Below, in pieces: positions 51,981 through 61,376 of a stretch of DNA of 64,000 nt. The stretch is taken from positions 1 to 64,000 of the forward strand of contig NZ_JACTVI010000016.1 of the NCBI RefSeq assembly GCF_014495685.1, in the 5' to 3' direction. The notes beneath the pieces were generated by a model. That model did not search any database. It was not told the DNA's origin and saw nothing but the letters and a program-made list of their open reading frames with translations. This DNA is from Streptomyces sp. TRM68367 (GTDB lineage Bacteria > Actinomycetota > Actinomycetes > Streptomycetales > Streptomycetaceae). Numbering within the stretch: position 1 is the first letter of the stretch; each line of letters begins with the position of its first letter. The position numbers were made by a program, and so were the translations under genes.

Positions 51981-52440
51981 TCAGCGCAGATGGCGTTCGA
52001 AGAAGGCCGTCGTGGCGTCCATCGACTCCGGCCACTGGGGGCCGAACGTGTGGCCCTCGCCCTCGTACGTCCTCAGCTGGACGTCCTTGCCCGCCGCCTC
52101 GAACCCGGCGACGGTGCGGCGCGTCCAGGCGATGGGGCAGGTGTCGTCGGCGGCGCCGTGGTGGATCAGCAGGGGCTCGGTGACGCGGTCGACGTAGGTG
52201 AGGGGTGACGCCTCCCGCCAGAACTTCGGGTTCTCCTCGGGGGAGCCGTGCGCGGCCTCGATGTCGTCGGCGACGGCATCGCCCTCGCGGCGCTGGAAGT
52301 GCTGGAAGTTGTCGGCTGCGCGCGAGCTGACCGGCGCGAACACCGCCGCCGCGTCGACCAGTCCGGGCGCCACCACCAGCGCGTTGTAGACCACGCCGCC
52401 GCCGACGCGCGAGGGCCCGCACCACCCGGCGGGCCTTCTC
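51981..52440 (-). pseudogene. 5'-truncated prolyl-oligopeptidase-family (S9) hydrolase
   Basis: The C-terminal third of an alpha/beta hydrolase: VVYNALVVAPGLVDAAAVFA, catalytic Asp in LIHHGAADDTCPIAW and catalytic His in GEGHTFGPQWP, ending HLR. The region where the nucleophile elbow (GxSxGG) should be reads GPSRVGGG after a break, and all sequence before it is missing. S9 enzymes are normally 500-700 residues; this is about 140. Confidence 0.7.
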
Positions 52441-52456
52441 GTGTCGCGGTTCCCGT

Positions 52457-52530
52457 CGCCACGCGCTACCTACTGCGTGAGCTGACCGGGTCGGCGGCGC
52501 AGCCACGCGCCACCTACTGCGCGAGCCGAC
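52457..52530. repeat. Imperfect direct duplication of the 3' end of the GntR gene
   Basis: 28 bp at 52457-52484 (starting GCCACGCGCTACCTACTGCG) match 52503-52530 (starting GCCACGCGCCACCTACTGCG) with few differences. The second copy contains the stop codon of the regulator gene; the first is beyond it. Confidence 0.7.
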
Positions 52531-53215
52531 TGCGCATCCACTGCTCCACCTCGCCCACGTGCGCGGCCGCCGCCGCCCGCGCCGCTTCCGGGTCGTGGGC
52601 GACCAGGGCGCGGTGGATCGCGGCGTGCTCGCGGCGGGTGCGGGCGAAGGCGCCCTCCTCCTGGTAGCCGCGCCAGACCCGGGCGCGGAAGGTGCGCGAG
52701 GACAGGCCCTCCAGGATCGCGGCCATCGTCTCGTTCCCGGCGGCGACCGCGATCTCGCGGTGGAACGCCAGGTCGTGCGCGAGGATCTCCTCGGGGTCGT
52801 CGGTGGCGTTCATCGCCGTCAGGTGCTTCTCGACCTCGGCGAGCTGGTCCGGCGTGATCCGCGCGGCGGCCAGTGCGGTCGCCGTCGACTCCAGGATGCG
52901 GCGCACCTCCAGCAGTTCGACCAGGCGCGGGCCGCGGGAGAGGTCGGCGACGACCCCGAACGTCTCCAGCAGGTCGCCGGCCTCCAGCTGCGTGACGTAG
53001 ATACCCGAGCCGTGCCGGGCCTCCAGCACGCCCAGCACCGTGAGCGCGCGGATCGCCTCCCGCATCGAGCTGCGGGAGATGCCCAGCTGCGCGGCCAGGT
53101 CACGCTCGGTCGGCAGCCGCTGGCCCGGCTCCAGGCGGCCCTCGGCGATCATCGCCTTGATCTGCTCGATGGCGCGCTGCGTCACGCTGCCCTTCTGCGG
53201 GGCCGTCTCGTCCAC
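52514..53215 (-). CDS. GntR/FadR-family regulator of the fucose operon
   Basis: 233 residues. N-terminal winged helix: PTERDLAAQLGISRSSMREA and GSGIYVTQLEAGDLLE. C-terminal FCD effector domain with metal-ligand pattern in HDLAFHREIA, EHAAIHRAL and AAHVGEVE. GTG 53215 follows AGGAGG. It is divergent from the sugar ABC/fucose genes; two FadR-type operators lie in the gap. It should repress them until a fucose-derived acid binds. Confidence 0.93.
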   Translation of the reverse strand: MDETAPQKGSVTQRAIEQIKAMIAEGRLEPGQRLPTERDLAAQLGISRSSMREAIRALTVLGVLEARHGSGIYVTQLEAGDLLETFGVVADLSRGPRLVELLEVRRILESTATALAAARITPDQLAEVEKHLTAMNATDDPEEILAHDLAFHREIAVAAGNETMAAILEGLSSRTFRARVWRGYQEEGAFARTRREHAAIHRALVAHDPEAARAAAAAHVGEVEQWMRSRLAQ

Positions 53216-53260
53216 GCCGTTCCTCCTGTCGCCCGGTGCGCCAGCAGTCTAACCCTGGAG

Positions 53261-53334
53261 TGGTCCGACCAATATGGGTCAGAACCGGAAAATCTGCCGT
53301 CCGAGGGTGTTGTTCCGGGGAAGTGGTCTGATAA
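53261..53334. promoter_or_regulatory. Two FadR-type operators between regulator and fucose operon
   Basis: TGGTCCGACCA (53261-53271) fits the FadR-subfamily consensus TnGTnnnACnA exactly and is palindromic. TGGTCTGATAA (53324-53334) fits with one mismatch. Both continue into AATATG, so they look like duplicated elements, 63 bp (about six helical turns) apart, allowing cooperative binding or looping. Confidence 0.8.
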
Positions 53335-53401
53335 ATATGCGGGCATCTGCTCGAACTCTGCTCCAGACCCAGCTCGAACACGCTCAACGAGGAGCCGCCA
53401 G

Positions 53402-54478
53402 ATGCCCGGCAGGACAGTGCGGAAGAAGCGGAACAGGTCCCGGATCGTCGGCGCGGTGGCCCTGGCCGCAGGCGCCTCCCTCGCGCTCGCCGCGTGCGGC
53501 AGCACCAAGGACACCGGCGCCGCGAGCGCCGGGGGCGGCGACGGCAGCGGCAAGGTCGGGGTGATCCTGCCCCTGCTGACTTCGCCGTTCTGGCAGTCGT
53601 ACAACGACTACGTGCCCAAGATGGCCAAGTCCGAAGGCGTGGACGCGCTGAAGACCGTCAACTCCAACAGCGATCCCTCGCAGCAGATCACCGACATCAA
53701 CAACCAGCTCAACCAGGGCGTCAAGGGCCTGGTCGTCGCCCCGCTGGACAGCGCCGCCATCGAGGCCGGACTCGATCAGGCCGAGCGCAAGGGCGTGCCG
53801 GTTGTCGCCGTGGACGTGGCGCCGGACAAGGGCAAGGTCGCCATGGTCGTACGGGCGAACAACGTCGCCTACGGCGAGAAGGCCTGCCAGTATCTCGGCA
53901 AGCGGATCCCCTCCGGCAAGGTCGTGCAGATCATGGGCGACCTCGCCTCGGTCAACGGCCGCGACCGCTCCGAGGCGTTCCGCGCCTGCGTGAAGAAGAA
54001 CTTCCCCAAGCTGAGGGTCCTGGAGATCCCGGCCAAGTGGGAGTCCGACACCGCGGCCTCCAAGCTGGACACCCTCCTCAACGCCAACCCGGACATCAAG
54101 GGCATCTACCTGCAGGCGGGCGGCGTCTACCTCGCACCCACCCTCCAGACCCTGAAGTCCAAGGGCATGTTGAAGAAGGCCGGTCAGCCCGGCCACATCG
54201 CGATCGTCTCCAACGACGGCATCCCGCAGGAGTACGACGCCATCCGCAGGGGCGAGATCGACGCGACCGTCTCCCAGCCCGCCGACGCCTACGCCAAGTA
54301 CGGCATGTACTACATCAAGGCGGCGATGGAGGGGAAGACGTTCAAGCCGGGCCCGACGGACCACGACTCCACGATCGTGAAGCTGCCCAGCGGCATCCTG
54401 GAGGACCAGCTGCCCGCGCCGCTGGTGACCAAGGACAACGTCGACGACCCCAAACTCTGGGGCAACACGGTCAAATGA
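53402..54478 (+). CDS. Sugar ABC transporter substrate-binding lipoprotein
   Basis: 358 residues. Lipoprotein signal: basic start, hydrophobic VGAVALAAGASLALAACG with lipobox LAAC. The mature protein is a periplasmic-binding-protein-1-like (ribose-binding type) fold: KVGVILPLLTSPFWQSYNDY, GLVVAPLDSAAIEAGLDQAE, GVPVVAVDVAP. ATG 53402 follows GAGGAG. First gene of the operon; L-fucose is the expected ligand from the downstream enzymes. Confidence 0.93.
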   Translation: MPGRTVRKKRNRSRIVGAVALAAGASLALAACGSTKDTGAASAGGGDGSGKVGVILPLLTSPFWQSYNDYVPKMAKSEGVDALKTVNSNSDPSQQITDINNQLNQGVKGLVVAPLDSAAIEAGLDQAERKGVPVVAVDVAPDKGKVAMVVRANNVAYGEKACQYLGKRIPSGKVVQIMGDLASVNGRDRSEAFRACVKKNFPKLRVLEIPAKWESDTAASKLDTLLNANPDIKGIYLQAGGVYLAPTLQTLKSKGMLKKAGQPGHIAIVSNDGIPQEYDAIRRGEIDATVSQPADAYAKYGMYYIKAAMEGKTFKPGPTDHDSTIVKLPSGILEDQLPAPLVTKDNVDDPKLWGNTVK

Positions 54479-55992
54479 GGACGACCGTGATCACAACCCT
54501 CGCCGAGGCACGCGACGTCGTCAAGCGGTACGGCCCCACCACCGCCCTCGCCGACGGCCGCCTCACTGTCCTCCCCGGCGAGTCCCACGCCCTCGTCGGC
54601 CGCAACGGCGCCGGCAAGTCCACCCTGGTCCGCATCCTCACCGGCCTTGAGGCACCCGACGGCGGCACCGTCCGCTTCGACGGCGACCCCGCGCCCCCGC
54701 TCGCCGACCGCGACGCCTGGCGCCGCAAGGTGGCCTGCGTGTACCAGCACCCCACGGTCGTCCCGGAGCTGACCGTCGCCGAGAACCTCTTCATCAACCG
54801 GCAGCCGCTGCGGCGCGGGTTCATCAGCTGGCGCCGGTTGCAGTCCGAGGCCACCGAGCTGCTCGACACCTGGGACGTGCGGGTCGACCCGGAGGCGCGC
54901 ACCGACGACCTCAAGGTCGAGGACCGGCAGATGGTGGAGATCGCCCGGGCACTCAGCTTCGGTGCCCGCTTCATCATCCTCGACGAGCCCACCGCACAGC
55001 TCGACAACCGTGAGATCGAGCGGCTGTTCAGCCGCATGCGGGCGCTCCAGGACTCCGGCGTCACCTTCCTGTTCATCTCGCACCACCTCCAGGAGGTCTA
55101 CGAGGTCTGCCAGACCGTCACGGTCCTCAGGGACGCCCGCTGGATCACCACCGCACCGGTCGCCGAACTCCCGCGCCAGGCGCTGGTGCAGGCCATGGCG
55201 GGCGAGGCCGTCGCCGAGCAGGAGGCGATCGCCGAACAGGCCGTACAGGAAAGGGTCGTCGACACATCCCCTGTCCTCCTCGACGTGCGTGGCCTGAGCG
55301 CGCAGGCGTACGAGAACGTCGACCTCAGCGTCCGCCGCGGTGAGGTCGTCGGACTCGCCGGGTCCAGCGCCAGCGGCAAGATCGAGCTGGCCGAGTCCTT
55401 CGCGGGCCTGTACACGCCGGACAGGGGAGCGGCCCGCCTCGACGGAGACCCCCTGCCGTTCGGGGACGTGCGGGCCGCCCTCCGGTCCGGTGTCGGCTGC
55501 GTGCCCCGCGACCGGCACGAACAGGGCCTGGTCGCCGGGATGACCATCGGCGACAACGCCACCCTGAGCGTCCTGGACCGGCTCGGCCGCCACGGCTTCG
55601 TCGGCACCGACCGCAAACGCGGCGTGGCCACCGCGCTGATCGAACGCCTCGACATCCACACCGAGGGCCCCGAGCAGCCCGTCTCCGACCTCTCCGGCGG
55701 CAACGCCCAGAAGGTCGTCATGGCCCGCGCCCTGGCCTCCGACCCCCGGCTGCTGGTGCTCATCAACCCCACCGCGGGCGTCGACGTGAAGTCCAAGGAG
55801 TCCCTGCTCGCCCGCGTGGACAGCGCCCGCGACGACGGCACCGCCGTTCTCGTCGTCTCCGACGAACTCGACGACCTCAGGCGCTGCGACCGCGTCCTCG
55901 TCCTCTTCCACGGTCGCGTCGTCGCCGAGCACCCGGCGGGCTGGCGCGACCACGAGCTGATCGCCTCCATCGAAGGAGTGGACCATGGCTGA
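54475..55992 (+). CDS. Sugar ABC transporter ATP-binding protein (RbsA/XylG type)
   Basis: 505 residues with two ATPase halves. First: Walker A GRNGAGKST, signature-like KVEDRQMVEIARAL, Walker B FIILDEPTAQLD. Second: degenerate Walker A GSSASGKIE, signature LSGGNAQKVVMARAL, GVDVKSKE. This asymmetry is normal for sugar importers of the CUT2 class. ATG 54475 overlaps the binding-protein stop (ATGA). Confidence 0.95.
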   Translation: MRTTVITTLAEARDVVKRYGPTTALADGRLTVLPGESHALVGRNGAGKSTLVRILTGLEAPDGGTVRFDGDPAPPLADRDAWRRKVACVYQHPTVVPELTVAENLFINRQPLRRGFISWRRLQSEATELLDTWDVRVDPEARTDDLKVEDRQMVEIARALSFGARFIILDEPTAQLDNREIERLFSRMRALQDSGVTFLFISHHLQEVYEVCQTVTVLRDARWITTAPVAELPRQALVQAMAGEAVAEQEAIAEQAVQERVVDTSPVLLDVRGLSAQAYENVDLSVRRGEVVGLAGSSASGKIELAESFAGLYTPDRGAARLDGDPLPFGDVRAALRSGVGCVPRDRHEQGLVAGMTIGDNATLSVLDRLGRHGFVGTDRKRGVATALIERLDIHTEGPEQPVSDLSGGNAQKVVMARALASDPRLLVLINPTAGVDVKSKESLLARVDSARDDGTAVLVVSDELDDLRRCDRVLVLFHGRVVAEHPAGWRDHELIASIEGVDHG

Positions 55993-57031
55993 AGGAGTGG
56001 ACACGGCCGACACCGAGGCGGCCCCGCCGCTCGCGCCGGACAAGACCCCGGCCGCGCGGTCGGCCCGGACCGTCCTGCTGCGCCGCGCCCGCGAACTCGC
56101 CCTCGTCCCGGCCCTGTTGCTGCTCATGGTGCTCGGCACGCTGGTCAACGACTCGTTCCTCACCGAGCGCAACCTGATCTCCATCCTCGGCGCCTCGGCC
56201 GCCCTCGCGATGGTCGTGCTCGCCGAGTCGCTGGTGCTCATCACCGGCAAGTTCGACCTGTCCCTCGAATCCGTCGTCGGCATCGCACCCGCCGTGGGAG
56301 CCCTTCTGGTGCTGCCGGCCGCCCAGTCCGGCTGGGGCACCGAACTCCCCGCCGCCCTCGCCCTGCTCGCGATCCTCGTCGCGGGCGCGGCCGTCGGCGC
56401 CTTCAACGGCATCCTCGTCGTGAAATTCAAGCTGAACGCGTTCATCGTGACGCTCGCGATGCTGATCGTGCTGCGCGGACTGCTCGTCGGCGCGACCAAG
56501 GGCAAGACACTGTTCGGGATGCCGGACGCCTTCTACTCGCTGGCGACCACCACCTTCCTGACGGTCCCGATGTCGGTGTGGCTCGCCGCGGCGGCCTTCG
56601 CCATTGCCGGGCTGGTGCTGAAGTACCACCGCGTCGGACGCGCCCTGTACGCCATCGGCGGCAATGCGGACGCGGCGCGAGCGGCCGGCATCCGGGTCGA
56701 GCGCGTCATGCTCGGCGTGTTCGTCATCGCGGGCGTCCTCGCCGCCGTCGGCGGGCTCATGCAGACCGGGTACGTCGGCGCGATCAGCGCCAACCAGGGC
56801 CAGAACATGATCTTCACCGTGTTCGCGGCGGCCGTGATCGGCGGCATCGCCCTCGACGGCGGCAAGGGCACCATGTTCGGCGCCCTCACCGGCGTCCTCC
56901 TCCTGGGCGTCGTACAGAACCTGCTCACCCTCGCCCAGGTGCCGTCCTTCTGGATCCAGGCCATCTACGGCGGGATCATCCTCGTCGCCCTCATGATCGC
57001 CCGCGTGACCACGGGGCGCGCACAGGACTGA
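55985..57031 (+). CDS. Sugar ABC transporter permease (CUT2 class)
   Basis: 348 residues, eight to ten helices after a soluble N-terminal ~35 residues. Family blocks: [60 protein letters not shown] (the EAA-like ATPase contact) and [20 protein letters not shown]. Overlaps the ATPase gene by 8 bp. No second permease, as expected for CUT2 importers. Confidence 0.95.
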   Translation: MAEGVDTADTEAAPPLAPDKTPAARSARTVLLRRARELALVPALLLLMVLGTLVNDSFLTERNLISILGASAALAMVVLAESLVLITGKFDLSLESVVGIAPAVGALLVLPAAQSGWGTELPAALALLAILVAGAAVGAFNGILVVKFKLNAFIVTLAMLIVLRGLLVGATKGKTLFGMPDAFYSLATTTFLTVPMSVWLAAAAFAIAGLVLKYHRVGRALYAIGGNADAARAAGIRVERVMLGVFVIAGVLAAVGGLMQTGYVGAISANQGQNMIFTVFAAAVIGGIALDGGKGTMFGALTGVLLLGVVQNLLTLAQVPSFWIQAIYGGIILVALMIARVTTGRAQD

Positions 57032-57123
57032 CCGCCGTGACTCCCGGATTCCGACCGACCCCGCCGACCCCGCCGACCCCGACCGACCCAGCGACTTCCC
57101 TGCCGCCGACCGAAAGGCCGTCC

Positions 57124-58491
57124 GTGTCCGCGACCCCCGTCCGCATCACCGCTGTCGACACCCACGACATCCGGTTCCCCACCTCGCGCGAGCTCGACGG
57201 CTCCGACGCGATGAATCCGGATCCCGACTACTCCGCCGCGTACGTCGTGCTGCGCACGGACGCCGCCGACGGACCGGAGGGGCACTTGGAGGGGCACGGA
57301 TTCGCCTTCACCATCGGGCGGGGCAACGACGTGCAGGTGGCCGCGATCGACGCGCTGCGCGGACACCTGCTCGGCCGGTCGGTCGACGAGCTGTGCGCCG
57401 ACCCGTCCACCCTGAACCGCGACCTGATCGGCGACAGCCAGCTGCGCTGGCTCGGACCCGAGAAGGGCGTGATGCACATGGCGATCGGCGCGGTCGTCAA
57501 CGCCGTGTGGGACCTGGCCGCCAAGCGCGCGCACAAGCCGCTGTGGCGGCTGCTGGCGGAGGCCGAGCCCGAATGGCTGGTGCGCCAGATCGACTTCCGG
57601 TACATCACGGACGCCCTCACACCCGAGGAGGCGCTGGCGATCCTCGGACGGGGGAGGCAGGGCGCCGAGGAGCGCGCGGCCCGCCTGCTGGAGCGCGGCT
57701 ACCCCGCCTACACCACCTCCGCGGGCTGGCTCGGCTACGACGACGACAAGCTCACCCGGCTCGTCGCCGAGGCGGTCGCCGACGGCTTCCGGCAGATCAA
57801 GCTCAAGGTCGGCGCCGACCTCGACGACGACATCCGCCGCTGCCGGGTCGCCCGCGCGGTCGTCGGCCCGGACGTGCGCATGGCGATCGACGCCAACCAG
57901 CGCTGGGACGTCGACGAGGCGATCCGCTGGACGCAGGCCCTCGCCGGGTTCGACCCGTACTGGATCGAAGAGCCCACCAGCCCCGACGACGTGCTCGGCC
58001 ACGCCGCGATCCGCAAGGCGGTCGCCCCGGTGAAGGTCGCCACCGGCGAGCACGTCCACAACCGGATCGTCTTCAAGCAGCTCCTCCAGGCCGGAGCCGT
58101 CGACATCGTCCAGATCGACGCGGCCCGCGTGGGCGGCGTCCCCGAGAACCTCGCGATCCTGCTGCTCGCCGCCAAGTTCGGCGTGCCGGTCTGCCCGCAC
58201 GCCGGCGGCGTCGGCCTGTGCGAACTCGTCCAGCACCTGTCGATGTTCGACTACGTGGCCGTCTCCGGCACCACCGAGGACCGGGTCATCGAGTACGTCG
58301 ACCATCTGCACGACCACTTCCGCGACCCGGTGGTGATCCGCGAGGGTCACTACACGGCACCCACCGCGCCCGGATTCTCGGCCGCCATGCGCCCCGAGTC
58401 CATCGCGCGGTACACCTATCCCGGCGGCACCTTCTGGGCCGCCGACCTCGACACGCGGACGAACCCTGACAAGGAGGGGCACGCGGCATGA
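57124..58491 (+). CDS. L-fuconate dehydratase (enolase superfamily)
   Basis: 455 residues. Barrel residues of the mandelate-racemase/FucD type: KxK in [12 protein letters not shown], metal ligands in [19 protein letters not shown] and ATGEHVH, and the His in [20 protein letters not shown]. It dehydrates L-fuconate to 2-keto-3-deoxy-L-fuconate. GTG 57124 gives the conserved start ([19 protein letters not shown]); a pro/thr-rich stretch upstream is outside the family. Fifth gene of the fucose cluster. Confidence 0.93.
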   Translation: MSATPVRITAVDTHDIRFPTSRELDGSDAMNPDPDYSAAYVVLRTDAADGPEGHLEGHGFAFTIGRGNDVQVAAIDALRGHLLGRSVDELCADPSTLNRDLIGDSQLRWLGPEKGVMHMAIGAVVNAVWDLAAKRAHKPLWRLLAEAEPEWLVRQIDFRYITDALTPEEALAILGRGRQGAEERAARLLERGYPAYTTSAGWLGYDDDKLTRLVAEAVADGFRQIKLKVGADLDDDIRRCRVARAVVGPDVRMAIDANQRWDVDEAIRWTQALAGFDPYWIEEPTSPDDVLGHAAIRKAVAPVKVATGEHVHNRIVFKQLLQAGAVDIVQIDAARVGGVPENLAILLLAAKFGVPVCPHAGGVGLCELVQHLSMFDYVAVSGTTEDRVIEYVDHLHDHFRDPVVIREGHYTAPTAPGFSAAMRPESIARYTYPGGTFWAADLDTRTNPDKEGHAA

Positions 58492-59243
58492 GCGACTTCG
58501 AGGGCCTGAAGGCCCTGGTGACGGGCGGCGCCTCCGGCATCGGCCGGGCCACCGCAGACCTCCTCGCCGAGCGCGGCGCGCAGGTCGCCGTCCTCGACCT
58601 GGACCCGTCGTCGGTCGACAAGCCACTCCTGGCGTTCCGCGCCGACGTCACCGACGACACCTCGGTCCGCGAGGCGGTGGCGGCCGCCGTCGACGGCCTC
58701 GGCGGCCTCGACGTCCTGGTCAACAACGCCGGGATCGGCGCCCAGGGCACCGTCGAGGACAACTCCGACGACGAGTGGCGGCGCGTCCACGACGTCAACG
58801 TCCTCGGCATGGTCCGCACCACCCGCGCCTGCCTGCCCCAGCTGCGCGCCTCACGGCACGCGGCGATCGTCAACACCTGCTCCATCGCCGCCACCGCCGG
58901 TCTGCCGCAGCGCGCCCTGTACAGCGCGACCAAGGGCGCCGTGTACTCCCTCACCCTCGCCATGGCCGCCGACCACGTCCGCGAGGGCATCCGCGTCAAC
59001 TGCGTCAATCCGGGGACCGTGGACACCCCGTGGGTGGGCCGCCTGCTCGACGCGGCCGACGATCCCGCCGCCGAGCGCGCCGCCCTGGAGGCACGCCAGC
59101 CCACCGGTCGCCTGGTGAGCGCCGCCGAGGTCGCGGGCGCCATCGCCTACCTCGCCGGCCCGCTGTCCGGCGCCACCACTGGCACCGCCCTCGCCGTGGA
59201 CGGCGGCATGCAGGGCCTGCGACTGCGACCGGTGGCCCGGTGA
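58488..59243 (+). CDS. SDR oxidoreductase, probable 2-keto-3-deoxy-L-fuconate dehydrogenase
   Basis: 251 residues. [33 protein letters not shown], catalytic Ser in [13 protein letters not shown] and YxxxK in [15 protein letters not shown]. By position behind FucD it likely oxidises 2-keto-3-deoxy-L-fuconate at C4; L-fucose dehydrogenase is the alternative. ATGA overlap with the dehydratase stop. Confidence 0.9.
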   Translation: MSDFEGLKALVTGGASGIGRATADLLAERGAQVAVLDLDPSSVDKPLLAFRADVTDDTSVREAVAAAVDGLGGLDVLVNNAGIGAQGTVEDNSDDEWRRVHDVNVLGMVRTTRACLPQLRASRHAAIVNTCSIAATAGLPQRALYSATKGAVYSLTLAMAADHVREGIRVNCVNPGTVDTPWVGRLLDAADDPAAERAALEARQPTGRLVSAAEVAGAIAYLAGPLSGATTGTALAVDGGMQGLRLRPVAR

Positions 59244-60226
59244 ACCGGCTCGGCAGGAGCGGCGTCGAGATCAGCCCCCTGGCCTTCGGCACCTCCGGCA
59301 TCGGCAACCTGTACACCGAGGTCGGCGAGGCGCAGGCGCGAGAGGCCGTGGACGCCGCCTGGCAGCGCGGCATCCGCTACTACGACACCGCTCCGCACTA
59401 CGGCCTGGGCCTCGCCGAACGGCGCCTGGGCGACGCCCTCCGCGACCGGGACCGCGCGCAGTACACGCTCTCCACCAAGGTGGGCCGACGGCTCGAACCG
59501 GCCGACTCGCCGGGCGACGACCTCGCAAGCGGCTTCGCCGTCCCCGCCACCCACCGCCGCGTGTGGGACTTCAGCGCCGACGGCATCCGCCGCACTCTGG
59601 ACGCCAGCCTGCACCGCCTCGGCCTCGACCGCGTCGACGTCGTCTACCTGCACGACCCCGACGAGCATGCCGATCAGGCCTTCCGGGAGGGCTATCCGGC
59701 GCTGGAGAAACTCCGCTCCCAGGGCGTGGTCGGCGCGATCGGCGCCGGCATGAACCAGGCGAAGATGCTCACCCGTTTCGTTCAGGACACCGACATCGAC
59801 GTCGTGCTGTGCGCGGGCCGCTACACGCTCCTCGACCAGAGCGCCCTTGACGAACTGCTGCCCGCGGCGCAGGGACGCGGGGTCTCGGTGGTGATCGGAG
59901 GCGCCTTCAACTCCGGCCTGCTGGCCGCGCCGAAGCCGGGAGCGACGTACAACTACGCCGAGGCGCCCGGCGAGTTGCTCAAGCGTGCCCTGCGCCTGAA
60001 GTCCATCGCCGACCGGCACGGCACCACCCTGCGCGCCGCCGCCCTCGCCTTCTGCGCCGCCCACCCGGCCGTCGCCGGCGTCCTCGTCGGCGCCCGTTCG
60101 GCGCACGAGGTGCGCGACTGCGCCCACCAGTTCGCGGCGCCCGTGCCTGCCGCCTTCTGGCAGGAGCTGCGCGAGAAGGACCTGCTGCCCGCCGACGCCC
60201 CCGTACCCGCCGAGGAGCCGTCATGA
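59240..60226 (+). CDS. Aldo/keto reductase, probable L-fucose dehydrogenase
   Basis: 328 residues of AKR fold: VEISPLAFGTSGIGNLYTEV, RGIRYYDTAPHYGLGLAERR (Asp/Tyr/ of the tetrad), STKVGRRLEP (Lys), and YLHDPDEH (His). Relatives act as L-fucose or D-threo-aldose 1-dehydrogenases, giving the lactone. GTG 59240 overlaps the SDR stop. Confidence 0.88.
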   Translation: MNRLGRSGVEISPLAFGTSGIGNLYTEVGEAQAREAVDAAWQRGIRYYDTAPHYGLGLAERRLGDALRDRDRAQYTLSTKVGRRLEPADSPGDDLASGFAVPATHRRVWDFSADGIRRTLDASLHRLGLDRVDVVYLHDPDEHADQAFREGYPALEKLRSQGVVGAIGAGMNQAKMLTRFVQDTDIDVVLCAGRYTLLDQSALDELLPAAQGRGVSVVIGGAFNSGLLAAPKPGATYNYAEAPGELLKRALRLKSIADRHGTTLRAAALAFCAAHPAVAGVLVGARSAHEVRDCAHQFAAPVPAAFWQELREKDLLPADAPVPAEEPS

Positions 60227-60537
60227 GAGTCGCCCTGCACACCAAGGTCCGCGCCGACCGCATCGCCGAGTACGAGGCCGCCCACCGCGAGGTACCGACG
60301 GAACTCACCGACGCGATCCGCGCCGCCGGCGCCACCTCCTGGACGATCTGGCGCAGCGGCACCGACCTGTTCCACGTCCTGGAGTGCGAGGACTACGCCC
60401 GCCTCCTCGCCGAGCTGGAGAAGCTGCCGGTCAACGTCGCCTGGCAGGCCCGCATGGCCGAGCTGCTGGACGTCGTGCACGACTACTCCGGCGACGGCGC
60501 CGACGCGGGCCTGCCCGTCGTATGGGAGCTGCCGTGA
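60223..60537 (+). CDS. L-rhamnose/L-fucose mutarotase family protein
   Basis: 104 residues of the RhaM/DUF718 fold: RVALHTKVRADRIAEYEAAH, TSWTIWRSGTDLFHVLECED and VNVAWQARMAELLD. Interconverts the anomers of a 6-deoxysugar. ATGA overlap with the preceding stop. In this operon the substrate should be L-fucose. Confidence 0.92.
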   Translation: MRVALHTKVRADRIAEYEAAHREVPTELTDAIRAAGATSWTIWRSGTDLFHVLECEDYARLLAELEKLPVNVAWQARMAELLDVVHDYSGDGADAGLPVVWELP

Positions 60538-61376
60538 CCGTCGTCGACGCGCACCACCACGTGTGGGACCTGTCCGTGCGCGACCAGGACTGGATCACCG
60601 GGCCCGAACTGCAGCCGCTCCGCCGCGACTTCACAATGGCGGACCTCGCACCCGAGGCGAGCGCCGCCGGGGTCGGCCGCACGGTCCTCGTCCAGACGAT
60701 CACCGTGCCGGAGGAGACCCCCGAGTTCCTGGCCCTGGCCGACGAACACGAGCTGATCGCCGGCGTGGTCGGCTGGACCGACCTCACCCGCCCGGACGTG
60801 ACCGACGAACTGGCCCGGCTGCGGGAACTCCACGGCGGGCAGTACCTGAAGGGTATCCGCCACCAGGTGCAGGGCGAGCCGGACCCGCAGTGGCTGCTGC
60901 GCGCGGACGTACGGCGGGGCCTTGCCGCCGTGGCCGACGCTGGGCTGGTCTACGACCTGGTCGTCCTGCCGCACCAGCTGCCGGCGTGCGTCAAGGCGGC
61001 CGAGGCGCTGCCGCAGCTCACGTTCGTCCTCGACCACCTGGGCAAGCCGCCCATCGCCTCCGGAGCACGCGAACCCTGGGCGTCCGGCATGCGCGCCCTC
61101 GCCGCGCTGCCCCACACGGTCGGCAAGCTTTCCGGGCTGGTCACCGAGGCCGACCGGGCCGCCTGGACCGTCGGGGACCTCCGGCCGTACACCGACATCG
61201 CGCTGGACGCCTTCGGACCCGGCCGGCTGATGTTCGGCTCGGACTGGCCGGTGTGCACGCTCGCCGCGCCGTACGGCGACGTACTCGGCGCGGCACGGGA
61301 GTTGACCAAGGGCCTCGACGACGGTGAACGCGCCCAGGTCTTCGCGGACACCGCCGCCCGCGTTTACGGCCTCTGA
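60534..61376 (+). CDS. Amidohydrolase, probable L-fuconolactonase
   Basis: 280 residues. Amidohydrolase-2 motifs: VVDAHHHVWDL (HxH), KGIRHQVQGEPDPQWL, FVLDHLGKPP and FGSDWPVC (metal Asp). It opens L-fucono-1,5-lactone (or 1,4) to L-fuconate, linking the aldo/keto reductase to FucD. GTG 60534 overlaps the mutarotase stop. Last gene; its end overlaps the convergent next gene by 13 bp. Confidence 0.92.
   Translation: MTVVDAHHHVWDLSVRDQDWITGPELQPLRRDFTMADLAPEASAAGVGRTVLVQTITVPEETPEFLALADEHELIAGVVGWTDLTRPDVTDELARLRELHGGQYLKGIRHQVQGEPDPQWLLRADVRRGLAAVADAGLVYDLVVLPHQLPACVKAAEALPQLTFVLDHLGKPPIASGAREPWASGMRALAALPHTVGKLSGLVTEADRAAWTVGDLRPYTDIALDAFGPGRLMFGSDWPVCTLAAPYGDVLGAARELTKGLDDGERAQVFADTAARVYGL

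Noticed and set aside
57040..57123. Pro/Thr-rich N-terminal extension of the fuconate dehydratase
   Set aside because: The repeat CCGACCCCGC region is outside the family's conserved start, and GTG 57124 is the better start.
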